Assembly: GCA_010015675.1 (NCBI GenBank)
Contig: ML976978.1
Coordinates: 1,086,093-1,150,092, forward strand
Length of the DNA: 64,000 nt
Reading direction: 5' to 3'
Source: Byssothecium circinans
Taxonomy: Eukaryota > Ascomycota > Dothideomycetes > Pleosporales > Massarinaceae
Every line of letters begins with the position of its first letter. The first letter of the stretch is position 1. This document shows, in pieces, positions 33,473 to 43,983 of this stretch. The notes under the pieces were generated by a model. The model did no database searches, had not been told where the DNA came from, and saw only the letters and a list, made by a program, of their open reading frames with translations. The translations under genes were made by a program, and so were the position numbers.

Positions 33473-34024
33473 TCATCCTTCCCGCCGTCTACGCTGCTGC
33501 ACCACCATTCCATTCTCATCGAGAGGAAGAAATGATTCGCTATCCTCAAGCCAGTGCCAGACGCGCGCAGTCGCATCTTCGTCCTGTCTCTTTGAGGTCG
33601 CCAACATATCTATACGGGATAGGCTAGACGTTAAAGCTGCAGGGCGCAGAACTTCATCTATGGTTTGCATACGTCGGGGACGATGGTTGTAGGGAGCCAG
33701 CTGCGCATCTTTATTCCATGATTTGGTTTTGGCAAGAACAGGCTCCTGCAAATTGGATGCGCGACGTCGAATGGCAGGGTCCCGATCAGGGCTGTTCATG
33801 CTAACCGGAGCGTCCTTGGTCGTGGGGGTTGTGGTGGATGGTTGGACAAACTTGAACCAACACATGGCTGTGTCTGTGAGTGCTTGTAGGGAAAGTAGAG
33901 TCTTTGGCGAGACTAGTTCTAAAGATGGGGTTATGGTGGTAAGGTGTGCCAAAGAATGAAGTCGAAACCTTTGTTGGGTGCATATATGTGATTCGCTCAT
34001 TGTGAAGAGTTGCGTTGCATACAA
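33473..34024 (-). CDS. Hypothetical protein
   Basis: 183-aa open frame; a Met at 33865 (MCWFKFVQPSTTTPTTKD) is a more natural start and would give about 130 aa. The C-terminal half (RRMQTIDEVLRPAALTSSLSRIDML ... ARVWHWLEDSESFLPLDENG) has the charged, helix-prone look of real protein. I recognise no domain. No intron is needed. It stands alone between the tRNA gene and a zinc-finger-like gene. Confidence 0.4.
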   Translation of the reverse strand: MYATQLFTMSESHICTQQRFRLHSLAHLTTITPSLELVSPKTLLSLQALTDTAMCWFKFVQPSTTTPTTKDAPVSMNSPDRDPAIRRRASNLQEPVLAKTKSWNKDAQLAPYNHRPRRMQTIDEVLRPAALTSSLSRIDMLATSKRQDEDATARVWHWLEDSESFLPLDENGMVVQQRRRREG

Positions 34025-35067
34025 CGTTGTGGTGAGCTTGATGTGTGACGACGATGATTACACAGCGTGTTAGCTTGAAGTCGCCCTTCGAACCGTCAAA
34101 CGGTGCATTGTTCGGCTCGGGCGGTTCGTGAGAAGAGAACCTGTGGCTTGAGACTCTTGTCTTATCGATGAAAGTAGCTGCTGTGTCTACCTCAAGCTTG
34201 TCGGCTAACTTTTGGCGCTCGCTCACAGGCGGATATCACAACATGAGCTAAGCCTGCGTCGCATAATTGGACATAAGCGGCATGTTCCCGTCTCGACCGT
34301 ATTCTGCTTGTAGAAAGCCATGCCCATAAAAAGAGCATGTGATTAAGCGTCAGTGTCATAGCGCACTCAATCTGCATTTATGGTCCCAGTACACCGACAG
34401 ATTGCCATACAAACACCCGCCAGCCCTGCGCACAAGAGCGGTCGGCGAGTCCTCGATAAAAGGGTCGCGTAGATGACCTGGCGTCGTAGCGCGCGTCCCA
34501 GCACCCCGCATCCCGACTTTTTATGCACCACAGCTTCGTTTCCACCGTTGCACGGCCAATCGTTTCGCGTGCCTAAGCCGGCCAGGCCGTGTACACACCC
34601 TCTCGACATGAAATGGCAATGGTGTGATGGATTCTGGCGGCATCCCGTCATCTTGGACTTGTCCAGCAGAGGTGAGGGGAGTGTCAAATAAGGTGATTGA
34701 TCTTCGCAGAGCCGCACGACATTCTTTGCCAAACTAGTGTGGGTGTCGGCGAGGTAGCGGTTATAAAAACACGTCTTTCGCAGACATGGACGGGACGGGA
34801 TGAAACGCGTTCGACGGCCGGAACGGAACGAATCGAAACGAAACGAACTCACGGACGCCAGACGAAATCTCACCGCAAGCCGCCACCGACATCCACCACA
34901 ACGACCGCCCGAGACCGCGCACTCTCGCGGCCAACTAGTGAGTCCCACCACACCGATTCGCCGCAGCCTTTCTGCAAGGCAATCCTCTCTATCTCGAATC
35001 AAATCAAACGAAACCCCAAAGAATAATGTGAGCCTGAGGCTGAGAAACAGATGCATGCGCCACACCC
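34025..35067. other. Intergenic upstream of the zinc-finger-like gene
   Basis: No gene supported. Purine-rich GGAAC/GAAAC pentamers repeat near 34817-34845, in the probable leader of the next gene. A long minus-strand frame (34367-35065) appears to be a chance opening with Cys/Arg-rich, domain-free translation. Confidence 0.45.
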
Positions 35068-35922
35068 ATGATGCCCGCCGCCATGGACCCCGCCAGCAGC
35101 ATCTCGCTGGCGTCGATACTCGAGAACAGCGTCACGCAGCCCCAACTCGGCGAATGGCTGCAGTCGCCCACCAGAGACATACACGCTCGCTTGGTGCATT
35201 TTGCTTCTTCATCCTCTTCTGCTTCTGCCGACGGCCCGGCGCTGTCGTCGAATTCTTACAATACGACCCCTTCGAGCCCAAACTACCCAAGATCGATACG
35301 TAGTGGGTCGTCCATGGCGCCGACCTGCCTTCACCAGTCGAATGCGTCCACGCATCCACCTTCGCTCTACCACTACTCTGATGCTACCCCCACCGAGACG
35401 TCCATCAGCACGGGGCTTGCGAGCCAGTTCTCGGGCGTACCGCTGCTTGAGCCGGTCATTGGCATTGAAGGCCTGCTCGAACGACGGCCGAATCAGTACC
35501 GACAACCCTTGTACGAATGCGCGTTCTGGTTCCTGAGTTGTTCATACATCTCGTACGACGAGGAGGAGTGGAAGGAACACTGTCTCAGTCACTTCCGTGG
35601 CGAGGACCCTCCGCGGTCGGTGCAGTGCCCGCTGTGCGACTTCCAGGCGACATACCATGATGGCCGGATAGCGTGGGAGGCGAGAATGGAACATATCGCG
35701 CAAGTGCACACGTCGATTGGCCAGACTCTAAAGACGAGCCGGCCGGACTTTGGACTCTTCCAGCATCTGTGGCAGAAGCGGTTGATTGATGACCAGGACT
35801 TGAAGGAGCTCAAGGGAGGGAACCACAACTTGACGAGGCCGCCCACAAACTTCGTTACGACGAATGGCCGGCGCGAAAGGGACGGGCGGCGACAGAGGTC
35901 CCAACATATCGGGAGGAGGTAG
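35068..35922 (+). CDS. Fungal protein with two zinc-finger-like motifs
   Basis: Single exon, 284 aa. The N-terminal half is Ser/Thr-rich and disordered. Two Cys/His clusters follow the conserved GIEGLLERRPNQYRQPLYE segment. In the first, Cys residues of YECAFWFLSCSYISYDEEEW are followed by HCLSHF. The second is VQCPLCDF with MEHIAQVH, a C-x2-C...H-x4-H pattern like a C2H2 finger. The C-terminal part is basic (NGRRERDGRRQRSQHIGRR). I recall similar uncharacterised fungal proteins with this architecture but cannot name a function. DNA or RNA binding is possible. Start alternatives are Met1 (35068), Met2 and Met6. Confidence 0.75.
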   Translation: MMPAAMDPASSISLASILENSVTQPQLGEWLQSPTRDIHARLVHFASSSSSASADGPALSSNSYNTTPSSPNYPRSIRSGSSMAPTCLHQSNASTHPPSLYHYSDATPTETSISTGLASQFSGVPLLEPVIGIEGLLERRPNQYRQPLYECAFWFLSCSYISYDEEEWKEHCLSHFRGEDPPRSVQCPLCDFQATYHDGRIAWEARMEHIAQVHTSIGQTLKTSRPDFGLFQHLWQKRLIDDQDLKELKGGNHNLTRPPTNFVTTNGRRERDGRRQRSQHIGRR

Positions 35923-36978
35923 ACTGCATCGATCCGCGGTGAAGGAAACCTCATGGTGGTACGAAAGGTTTAACGTATTCGTCCTCCACCAGTCAGTCCA
36001 ATCTGGCTTCGGCTTCTTTTTGACATGCGCCTTCATTTCTCCCCAACCAGACCACTTCTCCACTTTGACCTTTTTTGCATCTTGCCTTCTCTTGATACCT
36101 CTTTTGGCTTTGCTTTGCTTTGGAAGTGTTCCACCAAGTTGTTATAACGAGGACACGATGGCATCTTTGGAGTTTTCAGGTCAAAAATCGACAGCGTTTT
36201 GACCGGTATTCAGCAGAGCGAGGCGGCGGGTTTCGTTTTCGGTTTTCAATGCTGTATTAATGAGGAAATGGCCTACATACATCTGGAAAGTTAATGGATC
36301 AGGTAGATTAGCTGAATTCCATAATCTCACCACTGATCTCTTTCCCAATTCCTACCCATGCAAAAGAAAATACAACTTCCATCAAAGTTTTTGAAAGGTG
36401 GCGTTCCCAAGAAGATTCAAGAAGGCGGCTCAGGCCTTAAATACCCCCCTAATTCTAAACCAGCCCCCAGTTCAGTTCGCCTCTTGCCTCTCGTCTCGCC
36501 TTGTTGCGGCAAAGCGACTCCCAATTGAGCCCTTCCTATTCGCCATATCTCAAGCAAGAAATGATAAAGGCGGCATTAGCCGTCTGGCCCCATTGCAACG
36601 CGTCGCGCGCAGAATTCTCTCAGCCCGAGGTTGATGCGTCTGCCTTGGGCCCGTGTCTGGATTGGGTTTAGCGGGGGCTGGATGGGGGAAGGGGTGGGCG
36701 TGTGGTTCGCACTAGGGCCTCGTTTTTGCTGGATAATGCAGTTGAGGTTGGGGTAGGGGTGTGTGAGGCTGAAAGGTCGGTGAAGCTGGACGGGGTTGGC
36801 GAGGTGGATGGTGGTGCTATGATATAGGCGTGGTGCGGATGGAGAGTTTGACCCTTGCAGTTTCTGATAAACAAATATGAAACTTTACTTGTTCACAGAC
36901 TCTTTACAACTAAGCTAAGACATTACAGGAATAGAATATCGAAGATAAGCAACACCAAAAAAAGAACAACAGAATAGC
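35923..36978. other. Convergent intergenic region
   Basis: 3' flanks of the zinc-finger-like gene (plus) and of the FAD oxidase gene (minus). AT-rich patches, no gene seen. Confidence 0.45.
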
Positions 36979-38926
36979 TCACTCCACCCGACACAACTTC
37001 CCATTCTCATTAGGCAACCCATCCACACTCTCGACCCTCCACCTCTCACTCCCCACCCCCGTCGTTGCAAAGAAAACATCCCACGGATCCAACTCCCCCT
37101 TCAACTCCACCAACCTCTCATACTTATTCCCCCAAAACGCCTGCCCGAAATCCGGCTCCAGCCGATCTGCCTCAGCCAAATAACTCCCCGCCCCAGGACT
37201 GATATCCCTCCATCTTTGCATATCGCCCGTTTGGAACTCCTTCCTGATCCTCAACGTCTCCTCAGCGGTCCCGTTGACGGGCCAGCGCACCGCTTGCTGT
37301 GCGAAGAGAATGTTCTCGCGCCAAGCGGAGTTCACGGCGTTGTCTGCATTCGCGGGGTCGACGGCTTTGATGTTGAAGTGCACCTGTACGCGGTTGTTTT
37401 CGCTGGATTTCCGGAGATTGAGGTACAGTTCCTCGCGCTTTTCTGCAGTTAGGAAGTTGGCGCGCGGGAACATGCGGGACCCCGTTGTAGCGTTGATCTT
37501 CTGGACCACTTCGAGCGGGAACGAGGAGCGCCATGCGTCGTAGTAGTTGTCGAAGTGAGTAATGTTGGGGTCGAAATCGATGCCTAGGTCTTTGAGTTGG
37601 GTGAACCACGGGTTTAGAAGGGCTTCGGTTTCTTCGAGCGTCTTGTTGGGTGCGAAGAAGGGGCTCATGTTGAAGGTGAAGATTCCGGTCCAGATGTTGG
37701 GGATTAGAGTGAAGTAGGAGTAGGTTCCTGCATCGGCGTTGGGGATGAAGGAGTCAACGTAGGAGCGGATTCCCGCCCAGAAGGTCTCGTTACCGATCTT
37801 TTCGGACGTGAAGCTGAAGCGGGAGGCGGTGGTGGGGAAGTCAGGGTGGGCTTTTACGGTGACGGAGGTGGCGACGCCGAAGGTTGAACCGCCGCCTCCG
37901 CGCATCGCCCAGAAGAGGTCGGCGTTGGAGGTGGAGTTTGCCGTTACGAAATCTCCGGCGGCGGTTACTACTTCGTAGGAAAGGACTTGGTCTGCGCCAG
38001 TTCCATAGCTATTTGCAAGTCAGTGGTCTGAGTCTGGTCATGAGACGGAGATGAACTTGCAGTGAGCTTAAAGGCGAGTGTCCACCGCCCTGAATGTATC
38101 CACCCATTATACCGACCGTCTCGCCCTCACCACCAACAACCGAGTGCCCCTTCTCATGCGCAGCTTTATAGATCTCGAAAGCCTGGACACCAACACCCGA
38201 TTTGAAAGCTGGACCTGAGTAACCCAGAACCTCATCTTCGAATTTCTCAATATACTCGATGCTTTTGAAGTGATGTGTCCAAATACTCAACGCATCTTTT
38301 CCGCCACTCTTGCCCAAGAAATCATGGCCCGTGTTCTTGATTACCAATCGAACCCCGGTGTTGCGAGCAAAGTTGACACCGAGTTGTACATGCTTTGGCT
38401 CTGTGGCATTGATCACGTATGCTGGGAAGCCACCACGTGTGCAGTTGTGGCTGTCGAAGACATTCGGCGGGAGACAGGTCATCCCTTGAGCGACTGGACT
38501 CATCATCTCGATGGGATCAATGTAGTGCGAGTAGGAGCTGCCCCATGTTGCCGTCAACTCATCACACTTGGCTGCGTCGTAGAGAGGTCCATTGTAGCAT
38601 ACGGATGCCTGCGGGGCGGGGCGGCTGAATAGTCGGTTGTCAGTAAGGGTGTTCAAGGTCTCCCAGGCCGCATCGGAAGGCCAGGCGGCGTCTCCTGGGT
38701 AGACTTTGCATCTTGGAGATCCGTCCGAGGGCGCTGGCGAACTTCCAGGGACGAATAGGTCCTTGAGAGTTGATGGAACGTCTTTGAGAAACGATTCCAC
38801 TGATTTCGTCCCGTTGGCTTCGAGTGAGATTGGGCTCGCTGTGGATGAGGCTGCTAGCAGCGAAGCAAACCAAATACTTCGACTCATGTCGACCACACTA
38901 CGATATATTGACGAGATAGAGCCCAC
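36979..38926 (-). CDS. Secreted FAD-linked oxidase (berberine-bridge type)
   Basis: Extracellular flavin oxidase of the FAD-binding PCMH / BBE family, which oxidises alcohols, sugars or alkaloid-like compounds with O2. Exons 38061-38926 and 36979-38008. The 52-bp intron 38009-38060 needs a GC-AG pair (GCAAGT...AATAG), which restores SSLYGTGADQVLSYEVV. Length is 631 aa from 38926 or 618 aa from Met at 38887, where MSRSIWFASLLAASSTASP is a good signal peptide. The FAD domain contains VIKNTGHDFLGKSGG (GHD His, usual covalent FAD site), GVGVQAFEIYKAAHEKG, GGYIQGGGHSPLSS and MRGGGGSTFGVATSVTVK. The second covalent Cys of bicovalent members is absent. The C-terminal BBE segment FWGNKYERLVELKGELDPWDVF is complete. 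Several N-glycosylation sequons are present. Substrate unknown. Confidence 0.92.
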
Positions 38927-39300
38927 GCAGTGTAACGATAGGCGCCCCTATATTCCCTGAGAAGCAAGCACAGGCCTGAACGAACTTGCGGGCCGTTCTC
39001 GCACCACCGCGCTGTCGGTTATCCCGCAACATGCACACACGCAAGCGCGGTCCTCCTCTTTTCTTGTCAAGGAAGCGCTTATTGTGATCTGGGCACTTCA
39101 TTATCCTTGAATACGAAGGTCGATCTTACCTGAATGTGGGAGGGCGACACCCTAGGATGGCTAAAGCATCATCTCCCACTGCTCGGCCTTTATGCGTATC
39201 AGGTAGTAATCGTCCTGTAACTGTTCTCGGTATTCAATGAAAGCAATGATCGACAGAACTAGGTACTTGGCGGAGTAAATTGTCTTACGCCCCACTACGC

Positions 39301-39597
39301 TACAGGGACCATGAACGGGCGAGCCCGCTGCTCGGTGGGGGGAGGCCCGTGCGTAGAAGCTGCGAGAATCAAGTACCTTGTTTTATAAGCGTTTTGCTAG
39401 TAACTAGAGGTATCAAATTCCACCCCTATTCCTCCACAACGCCTCTACAATGCCAAAAACAGCTAGGGGTGGGCATTCAAAGTGGTAATTAAATGTGATT
39501 TGTGTGTAATTTATATAGAAAATAGCATAGCGTGAGCACTCGGTGGTATTCGGCAAAACCATCGGGCTCGCCCGTTCATGATCCCCCCCTTGTATGC
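39301..39597. mobile_element. Small TIR element (MITE-like), flanked by TA
   Basis: ATGAACGGGCGAGCCCG (39311-39327) and its exact complement CGGGCTCGCCCGTTCAT (39563-39579) form a 17-bp perfect inverted repeat. It extends outward with one mismatch over GGGAYC. Each side reaches a TA dinucleotide (39301-39302 and 39593-39594), as for Tc1/mariner-like insertions. The inside (about 235 bp) has no open frame. A second outward-facing copy of the left end, TACAGGGACCA reversed, lies at 39787-39797 and could be the end of an older or larger copy. Non-autonomous; the family is not identified. Confidence 0.6.
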
Positions 39598-40161
39598 AAT
39601 GAAATCAATTTTCAACTGCTGATGATACGAACTTCACTTTCCTGTTGCGGCTTATTGTGTGTGAAGTGATACCTGCGCGTTCATGCATCTCGACCGCGAG
39701 CTTCGTCCACGACAGATATAGTAAGAGTAATCTTGTGCATACGTTTTCGAAGCATGAATGTCACTAGTGAAATAGGGGACTTGTCGTGGTCCCTGTAAGA
39801 TTGGGGCGCTTACCTAGGGTAAGATCCATCCGCTCGCCCCTTTCTAGTTTAGATTTGCAATGACTCCAACCCTAATCGTCGATTTGAGCGTCTCCACCGC
39901 AACGACTCAGGAACCAACAACTTACGGATGGTGCGCTAATTATCACGTTGTCAGCGTCTATATGCCGCTGTCATATTTGCCCGACGAAGTCTGGGCCGAC
40001 ATATCACTCGCATCCACTCCCCGTCTGTCAACCATAGCTGTTGATCGCTATACTTCTGCTGTTACCCGCTCTTCTCGCACTCTGTACTCTACTAAAAGAT
40101 CTCTCCCATGCGTGCTTTGTGAAAGTGTGTGGTTTCCTACCCAACGTTCTTTTCGTGGGCT
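39598..40161. other. Upstream region of the rhodopsin-domain gene
   Basis: Includes the outer repeat end at 39787-39797. A plus-strand frame starts at 39860 (MTPTLIVDLSVSTATTQEP) and could be a first coding exon of the next gene, but I cannot find a splice pair that joins it cleanly. Confidence 0.35.
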
Positions 40162-41578
40162 ATGGTGGAGAGTCGACAACCAGGGGCACTTGCCGCGACC
40201 TGCATCTTCCCAATCCTTGCGGGCCTATTTGTGACCGCGAGGACGGCGTCGAGATATTTAGGGCGGAACTTCGGGTGGGATGACTGGCTCACTTACCTTG
40301 CGCTTTTACTTTTGCTCGGCCAAACGATTACGATATACGAATGTGAGTCCTGTTCCGTGAAAACTGCCACACATTTCCTCAGCCGAGACGAAGTCGTGCT
40401 CTCATATTTGAGCATCTTACTTGCACTAAGGCTGACATCGCGAAGATATCATCCTGAGTCGTACAGGTTATCATGCCAAAGATATCCCTAAGAAGAGCGT
40501 GGATGAGCAGGTCCTGGCTGTGAAATGGAGCTTCGCAGTCCAAATGTTTTATCATCCCTTGATGGGAGCCATCAGAGCGTCCATTATCGCATTTCTGTTC
40601 CGCGTCAAGGACCCACGCCGATACATTCAGGTGGCACTACATATCGCTTGTGAGTCTCATCAGCCTCTTCGCGATGACCGCAGTTACTAAAACTAGGGCG
40701 AATAGTTTTCTTGAATATTGGATATACAATCTCTACGTCGATTGTCAATGTCTTTCAATGCGCGCCCATCAAGTACGCCTATCTGCGACCGCAGATGGAT
40801 CAAGAGGTCGATGCAGATGGGAAGATTACCAAACACGGGAAGTGTATCAACACTCTTGCCTTCATTATGGCAAGCTGTGGCCTTAGCATTTTCTTGGACT
40901 TCATCATCATCCCGATTCCCACTGCCATGGTATGGAACCTTCAGATGCGCAGGAAGACGAAGATAGCAGTTGTTGCTATCATGAGCATGGGTTGGATGTA
41001 AGTGTGGTTATCATGCGTCCCGAGCATTACTAATATGTGTTTGCAGCGCCACTGTCGCATCCGTTGCTCGCCTCGCCGTTTACTACCGCCGTTACACTAC
41101 TAAAGACCGCACCTGGGACATTGGTCTTGTGTCTTCCATCGCAGAACCCTCAATAGCCATCATTGCCGCTTGTGCACCCGCCCTTCGCCGTCTCGCGAGC
41201 TATTTTATGCCTCAATACTTCACTGAAGAGATAACCTCTTACACCGATCAAACTCTTCCCCAAAGTAGATCTCAGGAGCGCAACACATGCAATACTCGCT
41301 ATAACATGGCCAACATAAACAAAGAGATGGAAGGCAATAGAATGGACAATGAACGGGAAGATCAATTGTATACTATGACGGGATTGAGGGTTCTAGACTC
41401 CCAAGAGCTGCTTTCGCGGGATCAGCACGGAACCAGGGAGGGTGCCGCGGGTACAGATGTTGGTGGAGATGCCGAATTGCAATGTACACCTCGGTCCCGG
41501 AGCGTCAAAACTGGCATCAGTGAGCCTCCCGGTGAGGTCATTGAAGCGGTTCCAGAGCATGTACTAAATAAAAGGTAG
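40162..41578 (+). CDS. Fungal rhodopsin-domain integral membrane protein
   Basis: Multi-pass plasma-membrane-type protein of the fungal rhodopsin-domain (PTH11-like) class, members of which may act as receptors. Exons 40162-40342, 40446-40649, 40706-40997 and 41047-41578; introns 103, 56 and 49 bp keep one frame, 402 aa. The conserved core is clear: MVESRQPGALAATCIFPILAG, RTASRYLGRNFGWDDWLTYLALLLLLGQT, VKWSFAVQMFYHPLMGAIRASI, FLFRVKDPRRYIQ, LNIGYTISTSIVNVFQCAPIKY, INTLAFIMASCGLSIFLDFIIIPIP, MSMGWIATVASVARLAVYYRR, and GLVSSIAEPSIAIIAACAPALRRL. This gives seven predicted membrane spans with a hydrophilic C-terminal tail of about 120 residues. The N-terminus may be incomplete; an upstream exon is possible. 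No CFEM domain is seen. Confidence 0.88.
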
Positions 41579-41753
41579 TTAGAGGCAGTTAATTTGAAAT
41601 ACCCCCCTTCGAAATTCCGTTTCAAAGAACCAAGCGCCAACGTTTTAAATCTATCACGTCACGGAACTTCCCTTCGATGTCCTCAACTTGTAAATCGGAG
41701 CTAAAATACGAACACGTCGATTCGCGGAACGTCATTTCTTCCTATAACAGCTC

Positions 41754-42747
41754 CTAGTTCTCGCCATACAGCTTGCCGCTAATCCCAGCCTTGATAGAGT
41801 CCTCAAAGCTCTCCTTCTCAAGCCCCAACTTCTCATTCCACAGACCCGCAGGCCTCGAATCACCTAGATTCCCCTCTCCGAACGCCACAGCCTGAATCAA
41901 CTGACCGACCCCACTGAAGTCACCCTTCTGCAACTTCTCCCCACCTTCCTTCAACAGATCCTTCGAACCAGCGTTCTTTACCGTCCACTTCTCCCCCGTG
42001 ATCTTTTCTACCGCAGCCAAGATCTCGCCCTGCGTCGTTTCAAACGAAGACACATAGACGTACTTGTTCTTCGTCTCTTCGGGCTTCTCCAGGACCTTGA
42101 TCACCGCAAGGCCGATCTGGCGGAGGTTGGTGGACGAAAAGGTGGGCTTTCCGCCGTCGATGAGAGTAGCGGTTTTGGACTGGCTGTCGAAGCCTAGGAA
42201 ACCGACTTTGAGGCCCCAGTCAAAGAAAGCTCCGGTGATGACGGCCGTGTAGCTGATTGAGTCGCCCTTTGACTCTAGGTATTTGACTGTGGCCACTTTT
42301 GAAGCGAATACGGGGATGAGCTTGACGAGTTCTGGGTCCGCCGTGTTACTGCCGAATTCAGAGGGGATGAAGCGCTTGACACCAGCGGCGACGGCGGCGT
42401 CGACGAGGTTTTGCTGGGCAGTCGGAACAACTGCAGAGATTAAGGCATCTTGACCTTTGAGAGCGGAAGCGAGGGAGTCGACGCTGGAGTAGTCGGCTTT
42501 CAAGACCTTGACACCGGAGGGGAAGGTGGCAGTTGATTCCTGCCGGGAAAGGACGGATATGTTGAAGGACGAAGATTTTATCAAGGTGTTTAGGATGGAA
42601 GGACCAAGATTGCCGCTGGCCTGGGAAATGTAAGCTACTTTGTTGGCGTTGGTGAAACAGTGGTGTTGGTGTTGTTTCCTATGGATGATGGACAGATGTG
42701 GGGCATTGGAAACTTACACCGGCAATGACGACGTTCTTGATAGACAT
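41754..42747 (-). CDS. NmrA-like / isoflavone reductase-like NAD(P)-binding protein
   Basis: Atypical short-chain dehydrogenase fold of the NmrA/isoflavone reductase family, either an NAD(P)H reductase or a redox-sensing regulator. Exons 42718-42747 (10 codons) and 41754-42620; the 97-bp intron falls inside the dinucleotide-binding motif, joining NVVIAG to ASGNLGPSIL. Length is 298 aa, normal for the family. The Rossmann start VIAGASGNLG, VLSRQESTATFPSGVKVLKADY (second strand with the NADP-selecting region), VKRFIPSEFGSN (family hallmark), TGAFFDWGLK, and the C-terminal lid are present. It is convergent with the rhodopsin-domain gene, 175 bp between stops. Substrate unknown. Confidence 0.9.
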
Positions 42748-43983
42748 TTCGTTGTTGGTATGAAAATGTTGGAATATGGAGTAGGCAATTGGAAGTGCTG
42801 CTGCAAGGTAGAGTAAATATCTGAATCGGAACTGTTCTGCTTTTCTGCTGGACATGGTGGAGGTGAATGAAGGTGTTTATATACTTTACCCCACAAGCTT
42901 GCAAGCACATGTAAACGCCTCTTGATCACGCAAAGCCAAGCCCCACCAGCTACCAGCCTCATACTATTCCACTAGCGGGCGAGCTAAACCTAGAAGCATT
43001 CTCAGGTTTCGCGCGAAAGATACAGTGCGGAACTACTACCATTGCTCGCAAATACTGAGCAGTCCAAGACACCAAGTCCGACGGACTTTGGTTTCGCATT
43101 TGAGAGAGTTTGGGGGGATGGTATATGTCAGTTGGATATGTAAGGATGTGTAAGGAATGTTACTAAGGTGCGGACATCTTTCCGCAGGTAGGGCCGACTT
43201 ACACCCGAACCTTCCCCGTTGTTCTTCACGGTATCACGTCACTACCTCACAAACGATTACTATCGAGCAGACACCATCTCAATGGAAATTAATTAACGTC
43301 CGTAGTTGTAAGCTGGAAGTTTACCAAGTACTAGGCGTCCGACTCAACGACGATACTGCAGCGATCTCGCAGAGGACGGCGTCTCCGATTTGTGTGCGGT
43401 GACAAGGCATGTGCATGTTTTCTGTTAAGCAAATCGCTTCCTGTTGACTAGTAACGTATATAAAAGTAAAGATACGGGTATATGTAGGGTATAGAGGCGA
43501 GAGCCCCATCCTGCTAATTCCTTCTCAATGGTCAATACTCTAAACAAGCCCTAGTGAATGTATATTAGGTTCTACTACTTTGGCTGAACCCCCTCAACTG
43601 GATGAAAGCTACGCGAAATGATCGCATTCCTCCCTTTGAAAACCGTCCAGTTTTTCTCTATGCGCAGTCAATTGTCATCTTGACCGCCTTAGTGGGGGCT
43701 AAGAGTGAGAGGGCACAGGCTTCGGAGTTCGAAACTCCTCTATCAGAATGCTAGTCTCGCACGGCGCTAAGCAAGTAGGCACCAAAGTATCGATTCAGTC
43801 TACTCACATTATTGTTAATCCTCACAGCTGATAGTGTTACATAGGCGATTTGAAAGACGGTCTAATTCCGACGAGTATTAACGACTGCATTTCAGGCCCA
43901 TATTGCTTACCATCGAGAAATTGATTACCTGACCACACAGAAAATGAGCGGCTCTTGTCTTCCTCCCGAAAGCTTTGAACTCA
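42748..43983. other. Intergenic
   Basis: Upstream region of the NmrA-like gene and 3' flank of the 663-aa gene. No gene is supported. A T-arm-like GGAGTTCGAAACTCC near 43724-43738 is not part of a foldable tRNA. Confidence 0.45.

Noticed and set aside
34367..35065. 232-aa minus-strand open frame
   Set aside because: Arg/Cys/Leu-rich translation typical of antisense to a GC-rich leader, directly upstream of a better plus-strand gene.
36979..42747. Secondary-metabolite biosynthetic gene cluster
   Set aside because: No polyketide synthase, NRPS, terpene synthase or DMATS gene is present; only tailoring-type genes are seen.
43700..43745. T-arm-like GGAGTTCGAAACTCC suggesting a tRNA gene
   Set aside because: No matching acceptor, D-arm or anticodon stem can be built around it in either class I or class II geometry.
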